The notes under the pieces: generated by a model
What the model saw: the letters and a program-made list of their open reading frames with translations, nothing else
Database searches by the model: none
What the model was told of the DNA's origin: nothing
Made by a program: the position numbers and the translations under genes
Assembly: GCA_029204045.2 (NCBI GenBank)
Contig: CM055072.1
Span: 2,825,014 to 2,889,013, forward strand
DNA from: Tillandsia leiboldiana
Lineage: Eukaryota; Streptophyta; Magnoliopsida; Poales; Bromeliaceae
Direction: 5' to 3'
DNA: 64,000 nucleotides
Shown: positions 37,326 to 47,348 of the stretch, in pieces
Layout: every line of letters begins with the position of its first letter
Numbering within the stretch: the first letter of the stretch is position 1

Positions 37326-38850
37326 TAGGTTGTAGGTCATGGTGGACTTAGAAACCCTAGGCTTGTGGTTGGACCCTAGGATGACTTCGTGAGAGTCGTG
37401 ATTTGTAGCGAGAGTCCTGATTGAGTTTTGCACCTCTCCCGAGGGACGGGATGAGTGATTGGCATGTTTATTCTCCTAAGTAGTTATGTTGGCTGCAGAC
37501 AACATAACGCTATGGAATGGGTGACATGCTCTAGACTTTCGCTGGATTGGGTCGAGCGTTGTTGTGTGCTGATTTGTGGTTTCGTCGTGGCGAGCGGTGT
37601 CTCCCCGACGCTGGGTTTGGGACCTTTGTGCATCCTGTCATGGCAGTTGAGCTTGAGCGGTTGGTTTTGGGCCGGATACCCGGATTGAGGTCAGAGAACT
37701 CCGAACCCAGATGACAGGATTGTCAGAGACATATCAGCGGCAGTGTGAGCAGCTAGTTTGGTGACGCAGTTGTCAGAGCAGTGGGCAGCCCGACTGTACT
37801 TTTCTTCTGAGACCACCAGGATGTAGTACCCTCAGCGGCAGGGATTTTTGTAGTGCCAATAGAGCGAGTGGCCCCCTCCGTGCCAATGTTTAGTGCCAAG
37901 GCACTGAGGTAGGGTGGATGGTTGACAGCAGAGGAGCTGTGGGGCATGTTTGATTTAGTGAGCCAGATTTGGCAGATGAACCACCCCGACTCGTAAGATT
38001 GAGCTTGGAGCCTTTGGAGGCAGAGTCGTGGTTGGGGGTGATGGAGTGATCAATTGAGAGCCTCCCTGTGCTAGAGAGTTTATGCAGTTGTTGAACTGGT
38101 GCTCCAGGTTTCGAGGGACGAGGCACATAGGATAAGTGAGATTGGGAGTGGATTGCACCAGGATACTCTTTAGTTTCTTTTCGGTCCCTCATGTTCGGGT
38201 TTTGGACTGTGGATGCCTCGTCGGAGTAGGCATTGTGTTTGGAGCTGGACACTGCAGTTCCTTGGATGGGGGTCTGCCGCTAGAGGTGAGTTCTGGAGGG
38301 AGGCGCTTGGCGCTAGGTGATGGAGGACAGATCGGCAGGCAGAGGCATTTTCGTTTTGCTTTCCTGGGTGGTGGATATCCTTGTGGATGGTTAATGCAAA
38401 GCTTACCCAAGGGAATTCTACCCTTTGTGATTTATAACTTGCATATTTTGATTGTATCATATGGGATTGAGGGGTGAGCTTGGAAAGGATAAGTGTATAG
38501 GGAATTGCATGGATTAATGGTGTTTTGTCTTATGACGGTTGCAATGATGGACTTCTGAGATGTTGGGGATCGGGCGGACCCCGATGGCAGTATCAGTGTC
38601 TATATCAGAGTAGCGCAACGGTAGCGTGGTTTTGTTGTCTGCGGAGGGTCGTATCTGTTGCCTCAGCGTGAGCAGAGACAGAGGTCGTGCTCCCTTGTGA
38701 TTGATGGGATATTTTCTGATGGACTAAGCGACAACCGCTTGCATCGTGTGGATGAGCTTGTGCCGCCTGGTTGGAGCATATTCAATAAATATAGATTCGA
38801 CGGCGGAGCGAAGGTTCTCGACTAATTATCTGAGTGGTTCGGATTCTTTG
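37326..38850 (+). pseudogene. Decayed leader and gag of gypsy element 2
   Basis: The leader (CCTAGGTTGTAGGTCATGGT and onward) matches element 1 up to CTTTCGCTGGATTGGGTCGAG. After it, scattered gag similarity remains: an ELRTQM-like segment near 37690, and GAGGCAGAGTCGTGG at about 38020, which matches the AESW region of element 1. Frameshifts and stops are too many to define a frame. No later gag, protease or pol is recognised, and the similarity fades by 38850. Confidence 0.6.
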
Positions 38851-40336
38851 AAGCAATGACATAAAATTTTTTTATCAAAATTTTATATACTTTTCTAATT
38901 TGGTCTTCTTTATTACGGATTATGTCAATGAATCCAAAAAGATTGTTGATTTGTGGACAATGTGATTAGAGAAAGGTTTACGGCACTAATCTATCATTGT
39001 TGATGTGAAGAGAAGTATACAGTCCAATCAAAATAGAAGAAAATTAACAAAAAAAAAATAGGGAAATAACAAAATAGAAAAAATCATTACTACCTCTAAA
39101 TGATGAGCGTTCGTACTTTTTTTTTTTTTTTTTTTTTGTGGAAACTACACAGAGCATTTAAAAAACGATAATAGATGTGAAATTTGTATGTTTCGCGATC
39201 ACCATTGTACATCAATAAATTTTTTTTTAACTGATTTTTTTTTTTTTTTTCGTGAATAAAGAGAAAGAAATTTATAAAACTAATTTACAATCTAAGATGT
39301 ATATATAGAACCTAAGGTTTTTATTGTAAGATTATATTATAAGATTTTATAATTTAGTGATATTTTGTGTAAAATTATTGTGTTGACTCGAAGAGAATTT
39401 AAATATGTGAGGAGCTGATGAGAATTTAAAGTGAAATACAGAGTGAAAATTATAAATTTAAATAAAAATTAAAATCGAATTGAAGTGAATACAGAGTTAA
39501 AATTATAAATTTAAATAAATATTGAAATCAAAATTTTCTATAAAATTCACACTCAACATAATATTTTATGTAAATATATTGATATTTTTGAAAAAAAGTA
39601 TGATGGTAAAATAATTTATATGCAGTGCTAATTAATGAGCCCGGTCAAAGTCAACTCAGTTAAGAGTCGAACTGAAATAAATATGTAGCTCATCAAATAT
39701 ATAAAAATAATACCATAACTATCAAATGAAACATTTTAGTTTAAATAATTTGTAAGAGTTGATGAAAAATTACTGAATTTTTTTTTTTTTTCATTCTTAT
39801 TAACTCAATAATCTATATAATTAGACTCAATAGTTAAGCCAAGAAGATAAGAAGACTAAAAAAATATAAATATGTAAGGATTAAAATTTTTAAAATTAAA
39901 CCGTAAGAAAAGATAAAGACTATAACTGAAATACAAATTCAACTTGTAAAAAAATTAAATACAAACCTAAAAAAAAAATAAACATTATAATTAAAAATTT
40001 TATGCTTTGGTCCAAATTGTTCAAAATTCTTATGCATGCAATCAATGCTTTATGGATTACTCTACAATGCCACATTTAATGGGCAAAGTCATCTCTGCAT
40101 GCAAATGCCAATTATTGAAAATTACACCATGGTCATGTGTTTTAGTTTAGTTAATAGACACATAATCCATAAAATACTTAGATAATAAAATTATAATAAA
40201 AAAAATCCAAAACAAGCACAGTAAGAATAAGCAATATGGTAAAAAATTTTAAAAGTACAAAATTGTATTAGGACTTACAATAGTAAGGAAGCAAGGTAAC
40301 AGCAGACTTTGCCTCGGCTACAACCTCCTCTTAATT
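38851..40336. other. AT-rich DNA without recognised genes
   Basis: T homopolymers occur near 39119-39137 and 39236-39250, with low-complexity A/T sequence. No open frame of interest is seen. Confidence 0.5.
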
Positions 40337-41029
40337 GTATTAGAAATAATATTTAAATATGTTATAGATAAATTAATTTAAATTTAAATATTAATTAGAG
40401 TATAATTCTAATTTTACTAGATTTGGATATATCTTGAGTAGAGCTTTGTATATAGCTCTAACGTAGAGAGTTCTCAACGTAAATCGTACTTGAAAGGAAG
40501 CCATATAGATTGCATGCACCTTGTGCACGGATGCATATGAGAGAGAAAATAAAAGTTTTTTGGGTTGGTGCATATGAGAGAGAAAAGAAAAGTTTTCTGA
40601 ATTTATAGAAGACAAGAAAAATATAAGAGAGATTTAGTATGATGGTTCGGGTTAAAGCTACTCTATTGTATAAGAAGAGTCAGTGAAATTCTTCTTAATC
40701 TTATTTCATCTTTATTTTTTGTTTTTAATTTTTTTTCTTTTTGTGGTTGTATTGGTTCTAGTTTTTATTAAGGGGATAGATTTATGGTAAAAATTTGATT
40801 TTACTATTTCGTTGTGGAATCCCAACAAACAGGTTGTAAACTTATAGGCTGCGTTTGGTTCGGGATTAAGCCAGTTCCCGCTAAACCGGGGATAGGTATA
40901 AAGTTGAGAACTAGAGCTTAATCTCGTTTGGGAATGGGAACGGGGATATGAGAATTTGTGTTTGGGAATAGGAGGGATAAAGAGGATAAGAAGGATAAAT
41001 TACCTTTTTGCCCCCAAGAGTTAATATGT

Positions 41030-42080
41030 GATAAAAGTTGTTAAAAATTGATTAGTTCATTTTAATTAATAGATTAATAGTTTAAAAAAATAAAAGTAAA
41101 ATTATAATCCTTATTAAAATATATTATTTAAAAATAATACATTTAAATTAATAAATAATTTTTTCAACTTAAAATTTAAATTTAAAATATAAAATTTCAA
41201 CATTTTAATTTTAAGATTTACAATTTTATAATATTAATTTTAAATAATTAATTTTTAATATAAAATTTTTTTAAAATTCACAAAATTCGTATATTTGATA
41301 AATATTTGTAAATTTGTACCAACGAGCTTTATTATGTCATTAAAATTTGCTAACCTCGTTTTTCTCGTCTTAATTAATGGATTATTGGTTTCAGAAAATA
41401 TAAATAAATTTATAATCATAATTAAAATGTATTATTATAAAATAATACATTTAATTTAAAAATTAATCTGTTCAACTTAAAATTCAAATTTAAAATATAA
41501 AATATCAACATTTTAATTTTAATATTTACAATTATATAATATTATTTTTAAATAATTAATTTTTAACATAAAATTTTATTAAAATTTGCAAAATTCGTAT
41601 ATTTACTAAATATTTATAAATTTTTGCCCACGAGCTTTATTATGTCATTAAAATTTTCTAAACTTGTTTTTCTCATTTTAATTAATGGATTATTGGTTTA
41701 AGAAAATAAAAATAAATTTATAATAATAATTAAAATGTATTATTTAAAAATTTTACATTTAATTTAATGTTAACTTTTTTCAAATTAAAATTAATGGATT
41801 AATGGTTTAAAAAAAATGTGATAAAAGTTGTTAAAATCTAATTATTTCGTTTTATTTAATGGATTAATGGTTAAAAAAACAGAAATAAAATTATAATCAT
41901 AATTAAATTATATTATTTAAAGAAAATATTTAATTTAATATTTTATTTTTTCAAATTAAAATTTAAATTTAAAATATAAAATTTCAATATTTTAATTTTA
42001 AGATTTAAAATTTTATAATATTTATTTTAAATAATAAATTTTATAATATTTATTTTAAATAATAAATTTAAAATTTTATA
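41030..42080. repeat. Tandem repeat of about 305 bp
   Basis: Repeating landmarks are GAGCTTTATTATGTCATTAA (about 41328 and 41631) and TTAATTAATGGATTA, GTATTATT, AAATATAAAAT and CAACATTTTAATTTTAA in the same order. About three and a half units are present and the later ones are shortened. Confidence 0.65.
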
Positions 42081-42091
42081 ATATTAATTTG

Positions 42092-42202
42092 TGATGATGA
42101 GAGTGTATTGGGAAGAGAGAAAGGAGGTGGGATGAAGGAAAAGAGAGAGAGGAGAGAGGGATTTGTGATGATGAGAGTGTATTGGGAAGAGAGAAAGGAG
42201 GG
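42092..42202. repeat. Purine-rich tandem duplication
   Basis: GTGATGATGAGAGTGTATTG followed by GGAAGAGAGAAAGGAGG occurs at 42092 and again at 42166, a 74-bp step. Confidence 0.75.
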
Positions 42203-42447
42203 AAGAGGAGAGAGAGTGAGGAGAGAGTTTTTATTAAAATAATATGTTGGGATGAGATAAAGTAGATAAGAAGGGTAGAATGGTAAAAAATTTTATAGTA
42301 AAATATTAAGGTGGAATTTGTTAATCCCGCTATTCTCGCTATTCTGGGTTAAGCAATACCAGACGATTTCAGGTGCGTTTGGCAGAATAAGGGGGATAAG
42401 CCCGCTATTCCCGTTCCCGTTCTCAAAACAAACGCAGCCATAAAATC

Positions 42448-43180
42448 TGGTATCAGAGCGAGTACCAGATTCCCAACATCCTCCTCTGACGTCAGCGCCG
42501 ATGCTAGCGGAGGCTCTGCTGCCCTCGTCACGGGTCTCTGAGGGCAATGGCGTTAAGAGTCGGAGAGAAAAAAAAAATGAACGAAAGAAAAAAAAATTAA
42601 TTAGTTTATTGAAAATTTGAACCGAATCTGTAAAATTCAAAATAGCAGACTGGCAAATCTGGTAGATTTTTTATTAAAAAAGGCCATGGGAATAAAAGAC
42701 TATTAATTTTTAATATCAAATTTGAATTCAAGATATAAGTTTGATTTTTCAAATTGATTTATAACTGCAACTTCTAATTTGAACTAGAATTTATTCAATC
42801 AAGCATTTGAATTTGAATTGTGAATTTAATTTGAGTTTAATCAAAATTCAACTATTAAGTTCTATCAGTGAACTCAAAATTAAATTCAAAATTTTATTCA
42901 AATTACAAAGCTAGATTTCCGAAATTCGCAGCAGGACTGAGGTATAAAAGTTACAATATGCTGTCAACACTAATGTATCTAAGGGCTGCAGTGGTTGCAG
43001 TGTTCCACATTGACAATTCTGCTCATAGTGATAATATCAGAGAAAGCAAGCCCCTTTTTTTTCTCAATTGTCTTGCAACTAAATCTTCTAATGGCAACAG
43101 ATCTTCTAGGCCTTCTGTTGGAAAAATCCGGTACTCGCTCCGGTACCAGATTCTCTGAATCCGCAAGCCGCTCTGATACC
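42448..43180. other. Two inward-facing primer-binding sites and leader remnants
   Basis: TGGTATCAGAGC at 42448-42459 (plus strand) and GGTATCAGAGC at 43180-43170 (minus strand) face each other across about 710 bp. Both are followed by a GAGTACC(A/G)GATT leader. The stretch between is mostly AT-rich with no gag frame. This is not the layout of a normal element, whose LTRs are direct repeats. Confidence 0.65.
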
Positions 43181-43189
43181 GCCTAGAGT

Positions 43190-43844
43190 TGGGATTCCGC
43201 AGCGGAAAAGTCAAATCGGATTTTTACCATAAACCCGTCCTCTCAACAAAACTAGAACCAATACAACTATAAAGAGAAGAAAACCAATACAACTACAAAG
43301 AGAAGAAAACCAAAACAAAAAAATATGCGGGTGAAATAAAATTCATTAACCAAGAAAAGAATTACACCGACTCCTCTTTTCTTCTACAATAGAGTAGCTT
43401 CAACCCGATCCCTCCTCCTGAATTTCTCTTATCCTTCTCTCGTTTTCTATAAACCTTCCTGAATCTCTCTCATCATTCTCTCGTCTTCTATAAACCTTCC
43501 TGAATCTCTCTCATCCTTCTCTCGTATTCTATAAACCTAGAAGACTATGGATGTGGCTAAATCGTAATCACCACTACCCTAGAAGATTATGGATGTGGCT
43601 AAATCCTAATCCCCACCACCTCCATGGGTATTACCACACCGTGGGTATATCTACCTTAACACCATCTTAAAATAATAACACATATGCTATATTTATAACT
43701 TACATCAAAAGCTATCCAAATCCTCGTCTAAATAAATTTTTATTCTAATTAATATTTAAATCTTAACAAACTTATCTCTTTAAGATTTAAATATTAATCT
43801 TAATCCAATTAGGATTCAACTACAAATATAATCAAATCCTAACA
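43190..43844 (-). repeat. Copia-type LTR, minus orientation
   Basis: On the minus strand this 655-bp LTR begins TGTTAGGATTTGATT, has a TATA-like GTTATAAATATAG at about 43690, and ends GGAATCCCA just before the primer-binding site. Short GAATCTCTCTCAT-type units repeat at 43420-43530. Confidence 0.65.
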
Positions 43845-44167
43845 CCTTCTATCCATCCCCTCGAGCACAGTGAATGCTAATGGAAACAAGCCATCATTAG
43901 TATCGACACCTGATACCGCATATGATAATGTAGGAGAATTCTGAGGACTATACATGTGACTTACTCATCAATAACAGCAGCAGATGAACTGCAAGAAAGG
44001 AACAAATTGCAGAAATGCAGTCTCTGCACCAGTAGTCATATTAGGATATCTGACGTTACAGGGCAGCTTTTTAACTGCTAGAGTACCATTAACTCCTTAA
44101 AAATATAAAGGTTCTAATCATAAGCAGTACATCTTTGGATCTTGTTTGTCTTTTTCCTCAAATTCTG

Positions 44168-44170
<3 letters not shown>
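43845..44170. other. Unassigned sequence before the gap
   Basis: I see nothing recognisable. Confidence 0.4.
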
Positions 44171-44209
<39 letters not shown>

Positions 44210-44338
44210 GGGGGGGGGGGGGGGGGGGGGGGGGGTGGNNNNNNNNNNNNNNNNNNNNNNNNNNNNNNNNNNNNNNNNNNNNNNNNNNNNNNNNNNNNNN
44301 NNNNNNNNNNNNNNNNNNNNNNNNNNNNNNNNNNNNNN
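44171..44338. other. G homopolymer and 100-N assembly gap
   Basis: A run of about 66 G bases with two T interruptions (44171-44238) runs into exactly 100 N (44239-44338). An AT dinucleotide run follows. Exactly 100 N is the usual placeholder for a gap of unknown size, and the G run may be a sequencing artefact. Frames across it are meaningless. Confidence 0.95.
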
Positions 44339-44703
44339 ATATATATATATGACTCAGGTCTCGTTCAGTTTATTTATTAAATGAGTTAAAAAAATTCGGC
44401 TTATTTACTAAATGAGAGATTTGATCTCAAGCTCATTTCGAGTCGAACACAAACCGGCTCACGGACAGCGAGCTGGATTACCAACCTTATCATCATCCAG
44501 TCAACAGCGATCTGGATTGCTATAATCTAAAGATTTTGAATCAGAAATTATAACAATTTTAAGTTTGATGATTAAAGTGTCACTCACTTAAATGTTTGGA
44601 GACAAAAAGTGTAATTTAGCGTACCTAAAATAACAAACATAAAATTACGCGTGGATTGCCTTAATAAATTCCCGTGAATAGTTTACGTGTGAATTGCCCT
44701 AAT
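44339..44703. other. Unassigned repetitive-looking sequence
   Basis: Contains TTTATTAAATGAG and GAGTCGAACACAAACCGGCTC, motifs that recur in plant repeats. No gene or element boundary can be defined. Confidence 0.3.
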
Positions 44704-45290
44704 TGATTGTTGGTGCTAATAATTAATTCTAAAAATTTGAGTTATTAGAAAGGTACTACTAATTCACTTAAAGCGTGTAGATTCAGCATCTACGAATCTC
44801 GATTGTGACTTGGGCCAACCAACCTTCTACCACTTTTAACATAAATTAGTCCAATCTGATCTTCCACCATTTCGAACGTGATTCAGACCAATCTAGCCTC
44901 CTACCACAGGGAGGATGTTAGCCCCGTTAAGCCAACAACCTCCCCCACTCCGGCCACTTTCAACATGACTCGGCCTAATCCGACCTCCTGTCATTTCAAA
45001 CGTGACTCAGTCCAATAACTCCTCCTAACAGTTGTACAAATTCACAAACCTGTGATCTCTAACTCTGGTACCACTTGTTGGATTATTGGCACTAACTATC
45101 AATTCCAAAAGCTCAAAATGTTTGAAAGATATAACCAAATCATTTAAAGTATACAAATACAATATCCATGGGTTCGAATGTGATTTGGTCCAATCAACCT
45201 CCTGCCACTTCGAATATGATTCGGCCTAACCCAACATCACGTCATTTAGAACATGATTTAGCTCAATCATTCCTAAAGTATTTGTCTTGA
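44704..45290 (-). mobile_element. Decayed TRIM-like element
   Basis: Diverged direct repeats start at about 44707 (TGTTGGTGCTAATAATTAAT) and 45077 (TGTTGGATTATTGGCACTAA). Each is followed by units such as CCACTTCGAATATGATTCGG of about 45-60 bp. AACTCTGGTACCACT immediately before the second repeat is a degenerate minus-strand primer-binding site. It is non-coding and short, so TRIM-like. Boundaries are approximate. Confidence 0.45.
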
Positions 45291-45977
45291 ATTTTTTTTT
45301 TAAGATTTAAATTTTTTGATCATAAAATTCAAAATAAAAAAATTAGTCTAGTTATTTGTTATTATTAAAATCTAATTGTAAATTACGGCCACTAGGCTGA
45401 CAGTCTAACGATGGAGACTTTTTATAAAACTCTTGCTTATTTCGCTTTGCGGACATCTCTTTCATGATCACAAATTTATGAAATAAATTTATAAATAATT
45501 TGAAGAGGAGAAGGTAAGTGAAAGAAAGATTTACGCTAAAGAGTATTTTAGGAAAGAAAAAGTATATGAAATAGGATCGCTCTCTAGAATTTTATTGGTT
45601 TGTTATCTGTGTAAACAAAGAGGTGAGATGAAAGAGAAATGATCCTCTAATTCCACTATGCATGTTCCAATTTCTAGCTGGTTATCTCCAAAGGACAAGT
45701 AGAGATATTGAAACTAATGAGCATCCTGCTATATCTTGAGAATCGGTGCTTATATATTAGGCTAAAATACAAAACAATTCTCTATAAAATTTTGCTTATT
45801 TTGTCTTCTTCTAATTACGGAATTATTTTTAGGGGACAACACCGTTAACAGCAGGCCAATTGACGATACCTTTTTTTTTTTTTTGAGAGAAGAAAAAAAA
45901 ATGAAAATTGGCCCACACCGATGCCAACGCGACACCCTTGATGCCAACGTGATGCCAAGGGTGAAGGCCCACACCGA

Positions 45978-46011
45978 GGTGGGTCCCTGGCCATCGGCTT
46001 CGCGAACATCA
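45978..46011 (+). pseudogene. MATE transporter exon fragment, left part
   Basis: The frame reads GGSLAIGFANI and breaks at the copia insertion; the codon continues at 57172. The motif is the conserved MATE (DETOXIFICATION) segment. Upstream of 45975 the similarity stops. MATE proteins are proton- or sodium-coupled multidrug and metabolite exporters of the plasma membrane or vacuole. This piece is far too short to function. Confidence 0.75.
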
Positions 46012-46640
46012 TGTTGGAATAAAATTTAAAATTCCAAAATTCAATAATTTTCTTTATTATCAATTTTCAGTTACAATGTATCCTTATTTATTAATTTTAA
46101 TTCACTCTCCTTTATTGTCATTATTAGGTGTATTAATCTTTTTTTTAGAACGTTGAAACCAACGTTAACTTTTTACGTTCTTCACCTTTAATGTGCATTA
46201 ATCCTCACTTGTACGTTGGGTTGAAACCCAACGTACACTTGCCTGCACCCTATATATATATATATAGGGTGTGTGCCACACAGTATTATCACATATAGTA
46301 TTATATAGCTGTGTTTAAGAGTTAAGTGAAAAGAATTGGTTTTAAATTTTTTTATTTTGTTGTTTTACTATCGGGTGTTGAAAGAAACTTCGTCAACTTC
46401 TTCCGCGGTCGTGCACGTAGGAAGAGAAATTCCCATCGTACCTTGGGGTGGTGTCTCCGATTAATCCGCACGAAGGACGGAAATACGCCTTAGGGCAGTG
46501 CCTCGCACGCTTCCGGATTAATTTTTTTCATTTACAATTTTTGAATAGCGATTAAAGGTAAGTTATGTTATTCAATTTTAAACAAAAAATAGTTAGATAA
46601 TTTAATCACAATCAAAGTTAGTGCGATTATTTTTCTAACA
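46012..46640 (+). repeat. 5' LTR of the copia element
   Basis: This 629-bp LTR begins TGTTGGAATAAA and ends TTTCTAACA. It contains three inverted repeats in a row: AACGTTG/CAACGTT (46149-46166), GTACGTTGGGTT/AACCCAACGTAC (46211-46236), and CACCC, eight TA repeats, GGGTG (46246-46271). The TA palindrome probably includes the TATA box. Confidence 0.9.
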
Positions 46641-47348
46641 GTCTAAGGCGTATCCGATTTGATTGTGATTAACGATCTAACGAGTGCTAATCCGAAAAGA
46701 AAATATATATTGCATATGATATATAATTGTGTTGTCAACCTGCTTGTGTGATTGACATTCAAACTTAAACATATTGGGATTAGCATTTTAAAATTTTAAT
46801 TGCATATAGATTATTGTGATTTATTTGCTCTCTTTAAAATTATTATTATATATATTTTTACTGTTTTCACTTTTTAGCTACAGTAAAATAAATAAAATAA
46901 AATTTTTTTACTGTTTTAGCTTCCAAAAGAAAAGAAAAAAAAAATCATATATTTATATATAATTTTATCTACAGTAAATTTTTTTTTAAGTAGTATTTGA
47001 ACCTACAACATTAGTCTTAAGGTAAAGACACATAACCAGTAAACAGAAAGCATACTTTACATATTTTAGTTTAATCTTATATTATTTACTGCAGCTTACA
47101 TATTTTATTTGATTGCATTTACATCCGAAAATATTTAAATCAAATTCAAATCTTAATTGTTTGGGTCATCTGTTTGCTATTGAACAAACTGAGATAAAAG
47201 ATTAATATTAACAACTTGAATATTTAAAATATTTTGGATGACTAGGGTAGAAACCTTAAACAACATGTTTGTTTGTCTAAAAGGATTTTTTAAACCTTTT
47301 TTGCAGCTCATTTTGAATTTTCTTATTCCCTCAATTAGATTGTCCAAA
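46641..47348 (+). other. Copia leader region
   Basis: This AT-rich leader lies between the 5' LTR and gag. The bases after the LTR (GTCTAAGGCGTATCCG) do not match the usual TGGTATCAGAGC site. A different tRNA may be the primer, or the site has decayed. Confidence 0.5.

Larger units (their letters stand above)
40847..42439. mobile_element. Non-autonomous DNA transposon with terminal inverted repeats
   Basis: The ends are GGCTGCGTTTG (40847) and the reverse complement CAAACGCAGCC (to 42439), with further partial pairing inward (GGGAACGGGAATAGCGGG region). ATA flanks both sides, a possible 3-bp target duplication. The element has no coding frame. It contains about 3.5 units of a repeat of about 305 bp (41030-42080) and a duplicated purine-rich segment. 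The superfamily is uncertain; a 3-bp duplication would suit a PIF/Harbinger type. Confidence 0.65.
40337..42447 (+). repeat. Copia-type LTR interrupted by an inverted-repeat element
   Basis: Sequence 40337-40846 aligns with the reverse complement of 43190-43844. Shared blocks are AAATATTAATTAGA, AAGCTACTCTATTGTA, TGTATTGGTTCTAGTTTT, TTTATGGTAAAAAT and GGAATCCCAAC. It is followed by the primer-binding site at 42448. A 1.6-kb element with terminal inverted repeats separates the last LTR bases from the rest. Confidence 0.6.

Noticed and set aside
44135..44384. Poly-glycine frames across the gap
   Set aside because: They are translations of a G run and N bases.
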